The notes under the pieces were generated by a model that made no database searches, was not told the DNA's origin, and was given only the letters and a program-made list of their open reading frames with translations. A program made the position numbers and the translations under genes. A DNA stretch of 64,000 nucleotides, from assembly GCA_017935025.1 (NCBI GenBank), contig JAGBIL010000010.1, positions 1 to 64,000 on the forward strand. Reading direction: 5' to 3'. Position 1 is the first letter of the stretch, and each line of letters opens with the position of its first letter. The stretch is from Opitutales bacterium. GTDB taxonomy: Bacteria; Verrucomicrobiota; Verrucomicrobiia; Opitutales; UBA953. This document shows positions 52,858 to 63,281 of the stretch, piece after piece.

Positions 52858-52900
52858 CAAAAAAACGCCGTTCCCGCGAGAAAATCCCACGGGAACGGCG
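52858..52900 (-). terminator. ychF terminator with inverted GGGAACG pair
   Basis: CGCCGTTCCCG and CGGGAACGGCG pair; read on the minus strand a seven-T run follows. It is the end of the ychF transcript. Confidence 0.85.
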
Positions 52901-52920
52901 ACAAACGAAAGAAAGAAAAA

Positions 52921-54027
52921 TCAGTTTGCAAAACGGAACAGCGTAACGTCGCCGTCTTTGAACAAATAATCTTTTCCTTCGAGACGATATTTCCCGGCTT
53001 CGCGTGCAGCGGCAACCGAACCCGCCGCGACCAAATCGTCGTAGGAAACGACTTCCGCCTTGATAAAGCCTTTTTCAAAATCGGTGTGAATAACGCCGGC
53101 GCATTGCGGTGCCGTCATCCCTTTTTTGAAAGTCCACGCGCGCGCTTCCTTTTCTCCGGCGGTGAAATACGAGGCGAGCCCGAGCAAATCGTAGCTGAGG
53201 CGAATGAGTTGGGAAACGCCGCTGTCGTTCACGCCGAGGCTTTCCAAAAATTCTTTCCCTTCTTCCGGAGAAAGTTCGCAAAGTTCCGCTTCCACCTGCG
53301 CGCAAATCACGCAAACGCGGGCATCGTGATTTTTCGCGACGTATTCGCGCACCTTGGAGACGTAGGCGTTTTTCTCCGGCTCTGCGAGGCTCGACTCGTC
53401 CACGTTGCACGCGTAAAGAACGGGTTTGGTCGTGAGCAGGAAAAATCCTTTCATGCGGGCGCGGTCGTCATCATTCGCGGACGGAAGCGTCGCCGCCGGC
53501 TTGCCTTCATTCAAATGCGGAATCAGGCGATTGAGCAGTTCGACGTTCGCAATCGCTTCCTTGTCCTGCCCTTTTACTTTTTTCAAATTGCGTTCGAGCT
53601 GCGTTTCGCACGACTGCAAGTCGGCAAGCACAAGTTCCGTCGTAATGACTTCAATGTCGCGCACGGGATCGACGCTACCCATGTTGTGAATGATATCGTC
53701 GTTGTCGAAACAACGCACCACCTGCACGATAGCGTCCACTTCGCGGATATTGGACAGAAATTTGTTGCCGAGCCCTTCGCCCTTCGACGCGCCGGCGACC
53801 AAGCCCGCGATATCGACAAATTCAATCACGGCGGGAACGAGCACGCCCGTTTTCGCGATTTTCGCCAGCGTCGCAAGGCGTTCGTCCGGAACTTCGACGA
53901 TCCCGACGTTCGGCTCAATCGTACAAAACGGATAATTCGCCGCCTCCGCGTTGCGGGAACGCGTGAGCGCATTAAAAAGCGTGCTTTTGCCGACATTCGG
54001 CAAACCTACGATACCTGCTTGAAGCAT
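52921..54027 (-). CDS. ychF: Ribosome-associated ATPase YchF (OLA1 family)
   Basis: A 368-residue OBG-family P-loop protein that prefers ATP. The G1 motif is [19 protein letters not shown]3 is [19 protein letters not shown] and the altered G4 matches the family. A helical arm and C-terminal TGS domain ([22 protein letters not shown]) complete it. It is a monocistronic housekeeping gene. Confidence 0.96.
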   Translation of the reverse strand: MLQAGIVGLPNVGKSTLFNALTRSRNAEAANYPFCTIEPNVGIVEVPDERLATLAKIAKTGVLVPAVIEFVDIAGLVAGASKGEGLGNKFLSNIREVDAIVQVVRCFDNDDIIHNMGSVDPVRDIEVITTELVLADLQSCETQLERNLKKVKGQDKEAIANVELLNRLIPHLNEGKPAATLPSANDDDRARMKGFFLLTTKPVLYACNVDESSLAEPEKNAYVSKVREYVAKNHDARVCVICAQVEAELCELSPEEGKEFLESLGVNDSGVSQLIRLSYDLLGLASYFTAGEKEARAWTFKKGMTAPQCAGVIHTDFEKGFIKAEVVSYDDLVAAGSVAAAREAGKYRLEGKDYLFKDGDVTLFRFAN

Positions 54028-54080
54028 AATAAAAACGGTTAAAAGTGGAAAGGGTCATTAAACGCATTCGCGCCCCGCTC

Positions 54081-54096
54081 CGCAAATTGAAATTTA
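54081..54096 (-). repeat. Intergenic repeat GCTAAATTTCAATTTGCG, copy 4
   Basis: CGCAAATTGAAATTTA lies between ychF and the broken DUF2339-like gene. The first two bases of the consensus are lost. Confidence 0.7.
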
Positions 54097-54109
54097 GTAT
54101 GCACGATTC

Positions 54110-54932
54110 CTACTCAGATCCGGAGTATTTTTCGTTTTTAGAAAAACGATGATAAACGAAGCCGAGAAGGAAAAGCGCGACGGAAACCAGCTTCTGGCTT
54201 CCGACACTCGTATTTCTCGTCAAATTCTTTTCGGACGGCGCGGCGTTAAATCCGGTTTCCGGAATCGCCGCCAGAATTATCCCGCAAATCCACGTTTGCC
54301 CGCCTGCAGGATTTCTCGGAGCAAATAGTTCGCCGAAGCCGATAAAATAAGCGCAAAGCGAAAATGTTCCCGCCGCGAACAAAAACGGGATTTTCGTGAA
54401 TCGCGGCAAAAACGCGCATACGGCAACGGCGACCGCCGTCATTTCCAGAATTTTAACGAGCGCGGAAGCGAATTTCGATGCCCAGACACCGAAGAAAATC
54501 AGCGCCAACAACGCAAGCAAGCCGCCGACACGCGGCGCCCACCATTGCATCACGACGGTTTCGACCGACATATCGCGCGGCGGCAAAATTTTCCATTCGC
54601 GGAGCTTTTCGGCAAACAGTGTCGGCGGTTCGGGCTTCGGCGCCACGGCGGGAACGACACTCGGCGGAACTTTTGCAGGCAACGGCGGCGGTGTTGACTT
54701 CGGTTGCGGAATCGCGGGAACGGCGGATTCTTCGGAAACGACAGGCGCATCTTTTACGGAGGAATCAGGCGGCGTTTTTTTCCTCCGCGAGGGAAAGTTC
54801 GCGAATTTTGCGTTCGAGAAAATCGATGCGCCGGGAGAGGTCGTCCGACCGCCCGGTAAAGATACGAACAGCGATAATTGCCGGTAAAATCCAGATAAAG
54901 AGAAGAACTGCAATACCGATGAACGTTTCCAT
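54110..54932 (-). pseudogene. DUF2339-like membrane protein, frameshifted
   Basis: Two frames make one protein. From METFIGIAVLLFIWILPAI (54932) the first frame gives a membrane helix and a coiled-coil (SRRIDFLERKIRELSLAEEKN) and stops at 54765. The continuation in the +1 frame (RKKTPPDSSVKDAPV...VMQWWAPRVGGLLALLALIFFGVWASKFAS) carries the typical DUF2339 core. The break is at a run of seven A (minus strand; plus-strand T-run 54776-54782). Losing one A restores a single frame. The rest is short (about 275 residues in total against several hundred for the family) and ends without the usual repeated membrane helices. It is either a decaying gene, a homopolymer phase-variable switch or a sequencing error. 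Confidence 0.65.
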
Positions 54933-54963
54933 ACACACAAGCCGACGTTTCCGTGTAGCCTCC

Positions 54964-55008
54964 CGCAAATTGAAATTCAGCGAAGCGACCGTTTCGCTGA
55001 ATTTCAAT
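54964..55008. repeat. Intergenic repeat copy 5, inverted pair
   Basis: CGCAAATTGAAATTCAGCG and its inverted partner GCTGAATTTCAAT form a stem around GAAGCGACCGTTTC. It is a paired version of the GCTAAATTTCAATTTGCG word, directly upstream of the DUF2339-like gene. Confidence 0.75.
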
Positions 55009-55119
55009 CAATTACAAATCTCGAATTGCAAATTCCGAATGATTACCGGGAACGGAGAAGGTTCCCTATCTCTAAACATACCCGCACTTCATTCGGAATT
55101 TGGAATTCGCTATTCGCAA

Positions 55120-55154
55120 TTAACAGAAATTTGCCTGCGGCAAATTTCTGTTTA
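55120..55154. repeat. Hairpin ACAGAAATTTGCC / GGCAAATTTCTGT
   Basis: A 13-bp perfect stem with loop TGC, followed by TTTACGGGAACGCGG. The stem resembles the inner core (TTTTGCC..GGCAAAA) of the REP-like elements. Confidence 0.65.
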
Positions 55155-55202
55155 CGGGAACGCGGATTCGCGCCATAGTTGCGCAAACCTTTTCAACGTC
55201 TA

Positions 55203-55661
55203 ATGAAAATCAGCATCGGAAGTGATCACGCGGGATTTGAACTGAAAGAAATTCTCGCCGAGTATCTGCGCCGGCGAGGAACGGAAGTCTTCGATCGCGG
55301 CACTCACTCCAAAGAATCCGTGGACTATCCGGACTTCGCGCAAGCGGTTGCCCGCGATGTCGCGGCGGGAACGTCGGATTTCGGAGTTCTCGTTTGCTGG
55401 ACGGGTGTCGGTATTTCAATCGCGGCAAGTAAAGTCCCCGGCGTCCGAGCCGTTAATTGCTGCAATGCCGAGATGGCGGCACTCGCACGCCAACACAACA
55501 ACGCAAACGTAATTGCTTTCGGGCAAAAATTTATCGCGCCGGACGACGCGAAGGCTTGGCTTGATATTTTTCTGAAAACGGAATTTGAGGGCGGTCGCCA
55601 CGAGCGCCGCGTCGCGAAATTAGAGTCCGGTTGCCTTTGCAACCCTGTCCGCTCCGAATAG
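55203..55661 (+). CDS. rpiB: Ribose 5-phosphate isomerase B
   Basis: From MKISIGSDHAGFELKEIL (55203) it has 152 residues. RpiB interconverts ribose and ribulose 5-phosphate in the pentose phosphate pathway. The family motifs are GSDHAGFELK, RGTHSKESVDYPDFA, the active-site Cys in VCWTGVGISIAASK and the MAALARQHNNANV segment. The usual CGTGIG reads CWTGVG here, so the glycine after the Cys is Trp. Length is normal. Confidence 0.92.
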   Translation: MKISIGSDHAGFELKEILAEYLRRRGTEVFDRGTHSKESVDYPDFAQAVARDVAAGTSDFGVLVCWTGVGISIAASKVPGVRAVNCCNAEMAALARQHNNANVIAFGQKFIAPDDAKAWLDIFLKTEFEGGRHERRVAKLESGCLCNPVRSE

Positions 55662-55727
55662 GCTTCGCGTTCCCGCAGAATTTTTCTCAAAAAAAAAAAA
55701 AAATAAAACATAAAAACAGAAAATCCG

Positions 55728-56978
55728 ATGGCAATAAATCCCACACCCTTAGCGCAACTCGATCCGGAAGTAGCGGCTTGTATTGAAGGCGAATTCAAGC
55801 GCCAGCAGTCGCACATTGAGCTGATCGCTTCTGAAAACTTTACGCTTCCCGCCGTCATGGCGGCTCAGGGTAGCGTACTCACCAACAAATACGCGGAAGG
55901 CTATCCGCATAAACGCTGGTACGGCGGTTGCGAATGGGTGGACCAAGTCGAGCAACTTGCGATCGACCGCGCAAAAAAACTTTTCGGAGCAGAACACGCA
56001 AATGTTCAGCCGCACGCGGGTTCCCAGGCGAACATGGCGGTCTATTTCGCCGCGCTTCAGCCGGGCGATAAAATCCTGACGATGAATCTCGCTCACGGCG
56101 GACACCTTACGCACGGCGCCCCCGTGAATTTTTCCGGAAAACTCTACCAAGTCGTTCACTACGGCGTGGGCGAAGACGGACTGATTAATTATGACGAAAT
56201 CGCGGAAATGGCAGAACGCGAAAAACCGAAACTGATTACAGTCGGGGCCTCTGCCTACGCTCGCATCATTGATTTCAAACGCATGGCGGAAATCGCTCAC
56301 GCAAACGGAGCACTCCTGCTTGCGGACATCGCACATATCGCGGGGCTCGTCGCCGGCGGCGTACACCCGTCTCCGGTCGGACACGCAGACTTTGTAACGA
56401 CGACAACACACAAAACCCTGCGCGGACCGCGCGGCGGGCTGATTCTTTGCAACGAAGAATGGGCAAAGGCGATTGACTCCGCCGTGTTCCCGGGTGCCCA
56501 AGGCGGACCGCTCGAACACGTGATTGCGGCGAAAGCCGTTTGCTTCGGCGAAGCGCTTAAACCGGAGTTTAAAGATTACGCCAAACAAATCGTTGCCAAC
56601 TCCAAAACGCTGGCGGCGGATTTGATGAATGCCGGATTCAAGCTCGTTTCGGGCGGAACGGACAACCACCTCGCGCTGATTGATTTACGCGGAAGCCATC
56701 CCGACGTAACGGGAAAAGACGCACAACTTGCGCTCGATGCTGCAAACATCACGACAAACAAAAACACCGTTCCCGGCGAAACGCGCTCTCCGTTCCAAGC
56801 AAGCGGCATTCGTCTCGGCACGCCTGCCGTAACTTCGCGCGGCATGAAGGAACCGGAAATGAAGCTCATTGCGAAAGCGATTACAACCGTCATCGACAAT
56901 ATTCACGACGAATCGAAAATCGCGCAAGCCCGCGAAATCGCACGCACGCTTTGCCAAAAGTTTCCGCTTCCCTATTAA
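55728..56978 (+). CDS. glyA: Serine hydroxymethyltransferase
   Basis: A 416-residue PLP enzyme that interconverts serine and glycine with tetrahydrofolate. The PLP lysine is K229 in [16 protein letters not shown], with HxxGGHLTHG and [15 protein letters not shown] among the family motifs. Length is normal (about 415). A 15-base A run precedes it. The GGGAACG word is scarce in this highly conserved gene. Confidence 0.98.
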   Translation: MAINPTPLAQLDPEVAACIEGEFKRQQSHIELIASENFTLPAVMAAQGSVLTNKYAEGYPHKRWYGGCEWVDQVEQLAIDRAKKLFGAEHANVQPHAGSQANMAVYFAALQPGDKILTMNLAHGGHLTHGAPVNFSGKLYQVVHYGVGEDGLINYDEIAEMAEREKPKLITVGASAYARIIDFKRMAEIAHANGALLLADIAHIAGLVAGGVHPSPVGHADFVTTTTHKTLRGPRGGLILCNEEWAKAIDSAVFPGAQGGPLEHVIAAKAVCFGEALKPEFKDYAKQIVANSKTLAADLMNAGFKLVSGGTDNHLALIDLRGSHPDVTGKDAQLALDAANITTNKNTVPGETRSPFQASGIRLGTPAVTSRGMKEPEMKLIAKAITTVIDNIHDESKIAQAREIARTLCQKFPLPY

Positions 56979-56989
56979 AGAACCGGACA

Positions 56990-57020
56990 GGGAACGAAAA
57001 ACGACAAGTTTTTCGTTCCC
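56990..57020 (+). terminator. glyA hairpin with GGGAACG pair
   Basis: GGGAACGAAAAAC (56990-57002) pairs with GTTTTTCGTTCCC (57008-57020), loop GACAA. It separates glyA from adk. Confidence 0.75.
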
Positions 57021-57050
57021 GTACAAACCTCTGAACAACAAACGAAAATT

Positions 57051-57767
57051 ATGAGCGAAAAATTCGACGCAACGGACGAAAACAATCCCCAAGCCGTCGC
57101 TTTGTTTGAAGCGATCTGGAGCGGGCTCGAAAAAGATCTCGGCACGGATGCCCTGACGTTCCCGCAGGAGATCTTTTGGCTAAACGGCGCACCCGGTGCC
57201 GGAAAAGGCACGCAGACGGATGCGATTCTCGGAGCGCTCGGATATTCGGCAGCTCCGGTCGTAATGAGCGATTTGTTGCAAACGCCGGAAATGCAGGCGA
57301 TCAAAGCGTCCGGCGGACTCGTCGGCGACAAGGAAGTGATTTCCCTGCTCTTCCGCAAACTCGTTCAGCCGGATTTCCGAAACGGAGTCCTCGTCGACGG
57401 ATTCCCTCGCACCGCAGGTCAGGTGGCATGCCTGAAACTTTTGAAGAAAAAGTTGGAAGCACTCCACGCCTCCGATCCGGAAAAATTCTCAAAACCTTCG
57501 TTTAACATCCTGATGCTTTTCGTCACGGAACAGGAAAGCGTCGACCGCCAACTCAAACGCGGTCGCGAAATGCAGGAAAAAGGTCTCCCCGTGCGCGAAA
57601 CGGATGTCGACCCGGAAAAGACCCGCACACGTTACCGCGTTTTCGCGGACATGACGTTGCGCCCGTTAGAATCGCTTAAAGGCGTGCTCCCTTATTTCCA
57701 CATCGACAGCCTCGGCACGATTGAGGAAATTTCGGAAAACATCCGCAAAACCCTGTCTGCTCGCTAA
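57051..57767 (+). CDS. adk: Adenylate kinase
   Basis: A 238-residue NMP kinase that balances ATP, ADP and AMP. The P-loop is GAPGAGKGTQTDAILG at about 45-60, and the AMP-binding LVDGFPRTAGQ and LID-region RGREMQEKGLPVRETD are present. The N-terminus has about 40 extra residues compared with E. coli Adk. No zinc-type LID cysteines are seen. Confidence 0.9.
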   Translation: MSEKFDATDENNPQAVALFEAIWSGLEKDLGTDALTFPQEIFWLNGAPGAGKGTQTDAILGALGYSAAPVVMSDLLQTPEMQAIKASGGLVGDKEVISLLFRKLVQPDFRNGVLVDGFPRTAGQVACLKLLKKKLEALHASDPEKFSKPSFNILMLFVTEQESVDRQLKRGREMQEKGLPVRETDVDPEKTRTRYRVFADMTLRPLESLKGVLPYFHIDSLGTIEEISENIRKTLSAR

Positions 57768-57789
57768 GCGCGGGAACGCTAAAAAAAAA

Positions 57790-57842
57790 CGGACAATCGG
57801 CAATCTTTCCGGAAACCCGGAAGGATTTTCGGTTGTCCGCTT
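57790..57842 (+). terminator. adk terminator, long imperfect hairpin
   Basis: CGGACAATCGGCAATCTTTCCGG pairs imperfectly with CCCGGAAGGATTTTCGGTTGTCCG around AAA. A GCTTTCG stretch follows. Confidence 0.7.
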
Positions 57843-57911
57843 TCGTCTGCCGGATTTCCGCAGAACTCCTCGCTTGCCTTTCCCGTTGCTTCAGACAAGA
57901 ATGAATCCCTT

Positions 57912-58463
57912 ATGATTAAAAACATTCTTGCAGTTATCGGCTTGTTTGCGCTCGTTGCCGGAGGCGCAGCTCTCGCGGTTTTCAAACCGTGGGAAAAAAC
58001 CGGAGTCGTTTCCGTGGGAAACACACCCGCCCCCGTCGTTTATTTTGACACGTTGCGCGAAGACGGTGTGAACGTCGAACGCGTCAGCATCGAAACGGGC
58101 AAAAACCCGAAAGCCGTGCTTTACGTTTCCTATTCCAAATTTTTCAAATCGCCCGTAATTCTGCGCGCATTTGACCAAAACCGAAACGAAATCGGCCGCT
58201 CAAAGCGCGTGATTTCCGGAGACATTGAAGACGCGGATTATGCGGACTTTGAATTCGGCGTACGCGTTCCGATGAAGTCCGTCACGTTCTTCGAGCTGAC
58301 GAAATCAAAAATCGAACCCGCAGAAGCACAAGACGAAACCGAAGAAATCGAACCCGAAATCGTTGTCGAAGAAACAGTCGCCGACATTGCCCAGGATCTC
58401 GACACGGAAGCTCTTCCCGCGACGGAAACTGCACCCGTAGTCGAAACCGTTCCCGCACAGTAA
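57912..58463 (+). CDS. Small membrane-anchored protein with acidic tail
   Basis: A 183-residue protein. An N-terminal membrane helix (IKNILAVIGLFALVAGGAALAVF) anchors a domain of about 100 residues (TPAPVVYFDTLREDGVNVERVSIETGKNPKAVLYVSY) and ends in a Glu/Thr/Val-rich tail (EDETEEIEPEIVVEETVADIAQ...). I do not recognise the family. It lies between adk and the M42 peptidase gene and is probably co-transcribed with the latter (21-bp gap). Confidence 0.6.
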   Translation: MIKNILAVIGLFALVAGGAALAVFKPWEKTGVVSVGNTPAPVVYFDTLREDGVNVERVSIETGKNPKAVLYVSYSKFFKSPVILRAFDQNRNEIGRSKRVISGDIEDADYADFEFGVRVPMKSVTFFELTKSKIEPAEAQDETEEIEPEIVVEETVADIAQDLDTEALPATETAPVVETVPAQ

Positions 58464-58483
58464 CTTCCACTAAAAAAAAACAC

Positions 58484-59578
58484 ATGGCAAAAAAATCTTC
58501 CGTGTCCAAGAGCAAAAAACCGTTTGAGGTCCCCGCATTTCTGAGGGAATTACTCGAAGCAAAAGCGCCGACCGGGCACGAGTTTGAAGCGCAGGCGGTT
58601 TGCGACAAATACATGAAAACAGTCGCAGACGACTATCGTAAAGATGTTCTCGGCAACCGCATCGCGACACTCAATCCGAAATCGAAAACGTCCGTCATGT
58701 TTGCCGGACACATCGACGAACTCGGACTTCAGATTTCGTACGTCGACGACAAAGGATTTCTCTATTTCAATTTGCTCGGTGGTCACGATTTGATCATTCC
58801 GAGCGGACGGCGCGTTCTGATCATGACGAAAAACGGGATCGTTCTCGGTGTTACCGGAAAACGCGCAGTTCACCTGATGAGCCCGTCCGAACGCACGAAA
58901 GTTCCCGAAGTTCACGAAATGTGGATCGACATCGGCGCAAGTTCCCGTGAAGACGCGCTCAAGCGCGTTTCTATCGGCGATCCCGCCGTTTATGACGAAA
59001 CCGTCGAAATCCTGAACGGCTCCGTCGCCGTCGCACGCGCTTTTGACGATCGCGCCGGTTGCTACATCGCAATGGAAGCCGCCCGCCGCCTCGCCAAAGA
59101 AAAGAAACTTGCCGTTCGCGTGGACGCGGTTGCGACAACGCAGGAAGAAATCGGTACGCGCGGAGCTCAAACCGCCGCACAGGGACTGAATCCGACCGTC
59201 GGAATCGCCATTGATGTGACGCACTCGACGGACCACCCGGATGCGGACAACCGCAAATTCGGGCGTATCACGCTTTCCGGCGGACCCGTCATTTGCCGCG
59301 GTCCGAACATCAATCCGATAGTCTTCGATAAGCTTGTCGCCGCCGCCGAAAAACTCGGAATCCCGTATCAGCTCGAAGCCGAATCCCGCCCTACGGGAAC
59401 GGATGCACGCGTGATTCAGATGGCAAACGGAGGCGTTGCCGCCGGACTGATTTCCGTGCCTCTTCGCTATATGCACACGCCGGGGGAAGTGGTCGACATC
59501 GCCGTCGTTGAACAATGCGTGCAACTTCTTGTCGAGTTCACCAAATCCGTCGGAGCCGGAGAATCTTTCGCCTGGTAA
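58484..59578 (+). CDS. M42 family aminopeptidase
   Basis: A 364-residue co-catalytic metallopeptidase of the glutamyl-aminopeptidase / FrvX type. Metal ligands and catalytic residues appear in FAGHIDELGLQ, FDDRAGCYIAMEAA, ATTQEEIGTRGAQ, AIDVTHSTDHPD and RYMHTPGEVVDI. The pattern is complete, so it should be active in cytosolic peptide turnover. The tail GAGESFAW ends the family domain. A bidirectional terminator follows. Confidence 0.9.
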   Translation: MAKKSSVSKSKKPFEVPAFLRELLEAKAPTGHEFEAQAVCDKYMKTVADDYRKDVLGNRIATLNPKSKTSVMFAGHIDELGLQISYVDDKGFLYFNLLGGHDLIIPSGRRVLIMTKNGIVLGVTGKRAVHLMSPSERTKVPEVHEMWIDIGASSREDALKRVSIGDPAVYDETVEILNGSVAVARAFDDRAGCYIAMEAARRLAKEKKLAVRVDAVATTQEEIGTRGAQTAAQGLNPTVGIAIDVTHSTDHPDADNRKFGRITLSGGPVICRGPNINPIVFDKLVAAAEKLGIPYQLEAESRPTGTDARVIQMANGGVAAGLISVPLRYMHTPGEVVDIAVVEQCVQLLVEFTKSVGAGESFAW

Positions 59579-59600
59579 TACCGTAGAGATTTACCAAAAA

Positions 59601-59645
59601 AAAGAAGCAGAGAGGCCGTAACGAGCGCTCTGCTTCTTTTTTTTT
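59601..59645. terminator. Bidirectional terminator between the M42 and VC0807-like genes
   Basis: AAGAAGCAGAG pairs with CTCTGCTTCTT, with A and T runs on both outer sides. It can serve both convergent genes. Confidence 0.9.
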
Positions 59646-59660
59646 ATCCGAACGGAAACC

Positions 59661-60368
59661 TTACATTTTTTTTCTCAAAAGTTCCTCGAAAGAAAGTCCG
59701 GAAGCGCGCCCCAACCCTCTCACGAGAATCCACAGTGCAACGAGGATAAAAACCGTGCACGGAAGGACGATTACAGGCCACGAAAGTGCAAGCATCTTTC
59801 CGATTTCTTCATTGAATGCCATGCTGTCGACCGCCGGATCCGTACGCACAATGAAGCTCGCAAGCACAAAATTAAGAAGCGCACTCAGAAAAAACGATGC
59901 CGTCAGCACACGGGCACAGCGTTTCAACGTTTCATCAAGCAACGCTGCATTCCCTCGCCGTGTCGCGGCAGATTCAATCGCGGGAACGTCAAAAACCGAA
60001 TCGTTGAACAAAAACGTGCGTATCGGCTTCCGCGAAAAAATCATGACAGCGCCAATAAAGAGCGGAATCGCCGCCTCTTTCACGGCGACCCAAAGCGGAG
60101 AAAGCTGAAACAAACCGATCCCCCCGGTCAGCAGCGTTCCCGCAAAACCGATTACGGAAATCCAATTGGTTTTGCGCTGGCACCATAAATCCCAAAAGAA
60201 ATAAACAAGCGGAAACGAAAGAGCCGCCACAAGAACGAGCGCAGGTGTAACGGAGACATCAAAACGCTCGGCAAGTTTCGCCCCTTTCGTCAAAAGAACT
60301 GCGGGAACGACAATGTTCATCAGCAGACTGATGAACGTATTTTCTTTTTTTTCGGAAGACTTCGGCAT
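59661..60368 (-). CDS. VC0807-like membrane protein
   Basis: A 235-residue protein with about six membrane helices. It opens LMNIVVPAVLLTKGAKLAERF and has FAGTLLTGGIGLF, IPLFIGAVMIFS and VIVLPCTVFILVALWILVRG, the pattern of the VC0807 family; the role is unknown. Its ATG overlaps the gamma-carbonic-anhydrase stop at 60368, so the two form an operon. Confidence 0.75.
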   Translation of the reverse strand: MPKSSEKKENTFISLLMNIVVPAVLLTKGAKLAERFDVSVTPALVLVAALSFPLVYFFWDLWCQRKTNWISVIGFAGTLLTGGIGLFQLSPLWVAVKEAAIPLFIGAVMIFSRKPIRTFLFNDSVFDVPAIESAATRRGNAALLDETLKRCARVLTASFFLSALLNFVLASFIVRTDPAVDSMAFNEEIGKMLALSWPVIVLPCTVFILVALWILVRGLGRASGLSFEELLRKKM

Positions 60369-60931
60369 TAGGTATCGAATTTTTGAGAGCCGTATTTCGC
60401 CTTGTGTGCAGCGGAAACCACCAAATATTTTTCAGCCCAAAGAAGTAACCCCGCCTGCTCTTCCGGCGTAAGTTCTTTCTTAATTTTCGCCGGACACCCC
60501 ACGACCATTGACCCTGCGGGAACTTTCATTCGAGGCGGAACGACTGCTCCCGCCGCAACAATGGATCCGGGACCGATTTCCGCCCCGTCGAGAATCGTCG
60601 AACTCATTCCGATCAGACAGCCGTCGCCGACCTTACACCCGTGGAGCATTGCCCGATGCCCGACGGTAACGTATTTACCGATAACGGTCGGCAAATCGTC
60701 CGCCAAGTGAATACAAACACCGTCCTGAATACTCGAACCTTCTCCGATAACAATTTCCTCAATATCCGCACGCAAAATCGCGCCGGGCCAAACGTTAGCT
60801 TTCGCGCCAACTTTAACCGCGCCGAGCAAAGTTGCTCCGTGTGCGACATAGGCGGTTTCGTCCACCTGCGGGGACTGAGAAAGAAATTTGCTCAGACGAG
60901 CCCGAGCGTCGTTAATTTGTGCATTCGTCAT
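60368..60931 (-). CDS. Gamma-class carbonic anhydrase-like protein
   Basis: A 187-residue left-handed parallel beta-helix protein. The hexapeptide-repeat pattern includes GAVKVGAKANVWPGAILRADIEEIVIGEGSSIQDG, and the metal-binding histidines appear in CIHLADDLPTVIGKYVTVGHRAMLHGC. Such proteins are gamma carbonic anhydrases or close relatives (CaiE, PaaY, YrdA). Activity can only be guessed. It is the first gene of a two-gene operon. Confidence 0.85.
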   Translation of the reverse strand: MTNAQINDARARLSKFLSQSPQVDETAYVAHGATLLGAVKVGAKANVWPGAILRADIEEIVIGEGSSIQDGVCIHLADDLPTVIGKYVTVGHRAMLHGCKVGDGCLIGMSSTILDGAEIGPGSIVAAGAVVPPRMKVPAGSMVVGCPAKIKKELTPEEQAGLLLWAEKYLVVSAAHKAKYGSQKFDT

Positions 60932-61010
60932 TTCTAAAAAGTTATTCGGCTCTTAGCGTAATGTTCACGCGTTTCCGCGGGCAAACAGAAATTTATTTTT
61001 CCGGTAAATA

Positions 61011-61043
61011 AAAAAAAAGCGTTTCCGCGAGCGGAAACGCTTT
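61011..61043 (-). terminator. gapA terminator
   Basis: AAAGCGTTTCCGC pairs with GCGGAAACGCTTT around GAG, and the minus strand continues with nine Ts. A very strong terminator. Confidence 0.93.
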
Positions 61044-61062
61044 ATTACGGGAGAGTTACCTC

Positions 61063-62127
<1,065 letters not shown>

Positions 62128-62296
62128 TCAACGCCTCCACGGGAACTCCGCGAAGACATTGGGTTTATGAAAATTCTTTTTCAAAAAAACGGCAAGAGAA
62201 TTTTCCGTACTATTCTCTCCCTGCGACGCTTTTTTTGTATCGACGCATTTTTAAAATTATTCCATTTTCAACAAGTCTAAAAAAAAACGAAAAAAC

Positions 62297-63193
62297 ATGA
62301 GAAATCCTAAAAAACTACTTAATAGCCTTGCCGTAATTTTTTCGCTGGCAATCTTTCCCGCCTGCGTCGCCAAGGAAATCCCGCTGAACGGACATCCGGA
62401 AAGCGTCGTTGAGGATGACGATATTTTCTACGTCACCTGCATCGGAAATCAGATGACCCCGACCGACAAGGACGGAGACGGTTTCGTCGTCACGCTCAAT
62501 CCCCGCGGAAGAATTCTTTCCGCAAACGCATTCCCGGGCGTTAAACTCGATGCCCCGAAAGGTGCGATTATCGAAAACGACATCCTTTACGTCGCCGATG
62601 TCGATCGTATCGTCGGCATCAACCCGCGTATCGGTGCCGTCACACAGGTCATCGACTTCTCCAAGGAAGGCACGAAATACCTGAACGATCTCGCGGAATC
62701 CGACGGCTGGCTTTACGTTTCCGCAACGGACATCAACAAAATCTTCCGCGTCAATCTGCGCAACGGAACTTACGAAGAAGTCGTCACGACCGAACCGCTA
62801 AACGCCCCGAACGGCTTGGATATCGAAGACGGCGTACTCTACATTGCCGAGTACGCAACGGACGCAAACGGGAATCCTGCCGGAAAAATCAAAGCCGTAC
62901 CGCTTCACGGAACCGGTCCGCGCCCCGTCACCGTGATTTACAACGTGCCCGGACAGTACGACGGAATCCTCGTCCGCGAGGAAGAAGATCTTTTCGACAA
63001 CGAAACCGATTATCTGTACTTCTCGGACTGGGCGGCAAACGGCAAGCCCGGCGTCGTGAAAAAGCTGAACTTGCGCACGCGCGAAGTCGAAAACGCAACA
63101 CGCATTCCCGCAAACGGTCCGGCGGATTTCATCATTGAAGACGGCGAGATCTGGCTTCCCGCAATGCTTGACCGAAAGCTCTACATCGACTAA
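62297..63193 (+). CDS. Secreted SMP-30/gluconolactonase-like beta-propeller protein
   Basis: A 298-residue exported protein. The N-terminus (LAVIFSLAIFPACVAKE) is a signal with a possible lipobox at FPAC. The body is a beta-propeller pattern in the SMP-30 / NHL group: IPLNGHPESVVEDDDIFYVTC, DAPKGAIIENDILYVADVDRIVGINPRIG, LNAPNGLDIEDGVLYIAEYATDANGNPAGKIKAV and SDWAANGKPGVVKKL. The metal ligands of active gluconolactonases cannot be confirmed by eye. It is divergent to gapA across a 205-bp gap. Confidence 0.75.
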   Translation: MRNPKKLLNSLAVIFSLAIFPACVAKEIPLNGHPESVVEDDDIFYVTCIGNQMTPTDKDGDGFVVTLNPRGRILSANAFPGVKLDAPKGAIIENDILYVADVDRIVGINPRIGAVTQVIDFSKEGTKYLNDLAESDGWLYVSATDINKIFRVNLRNGTYEEVVTTEPLNAPNGLDIEDGVLYIAEYATDANGNPAGKIKAVPLHGTGPRPVTVIYNVPGQYDGILVREEEDLFDNETDYLYFSDWAANGKPGVVKKLNLRTREVENATRIPANGPADFIIEDGEIWLPAMLDRKLYID

Positions 63194-63218
63194 AAGGCGA
63201 TTCAGGGCAAACAAAACG

Positions 63219-63258
63219 CAAAAACGCGTTCCCGCAAATTTTCGGGAACGCGTTTTTG
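63219..63258. terminator. Bidirectional hairpin with inverted GGGAACG pair
   Basis: CAAAAACGCGTTCCCG pairs with CGGGAACGCGTTTTTG around CAAATTTT. It lies between convergent genes (propeller protein and cyclophilin) and can stop both. Confidence 0.9.
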
Positions 63259-63281
63259 TTTGCTCAAAAATTCCGCAATTT

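Noticed and set aside
54765-54932. Programmed -1 frameshift in the DUF2339-like gene (A-AAA-AAC heptamer)
   Set aside because: A -1 shift ends after a few codons (R-R-L-I-P-P-stop). The long continuation is in the +1 frame, so the classical -1 mechanism does not join the two parts.
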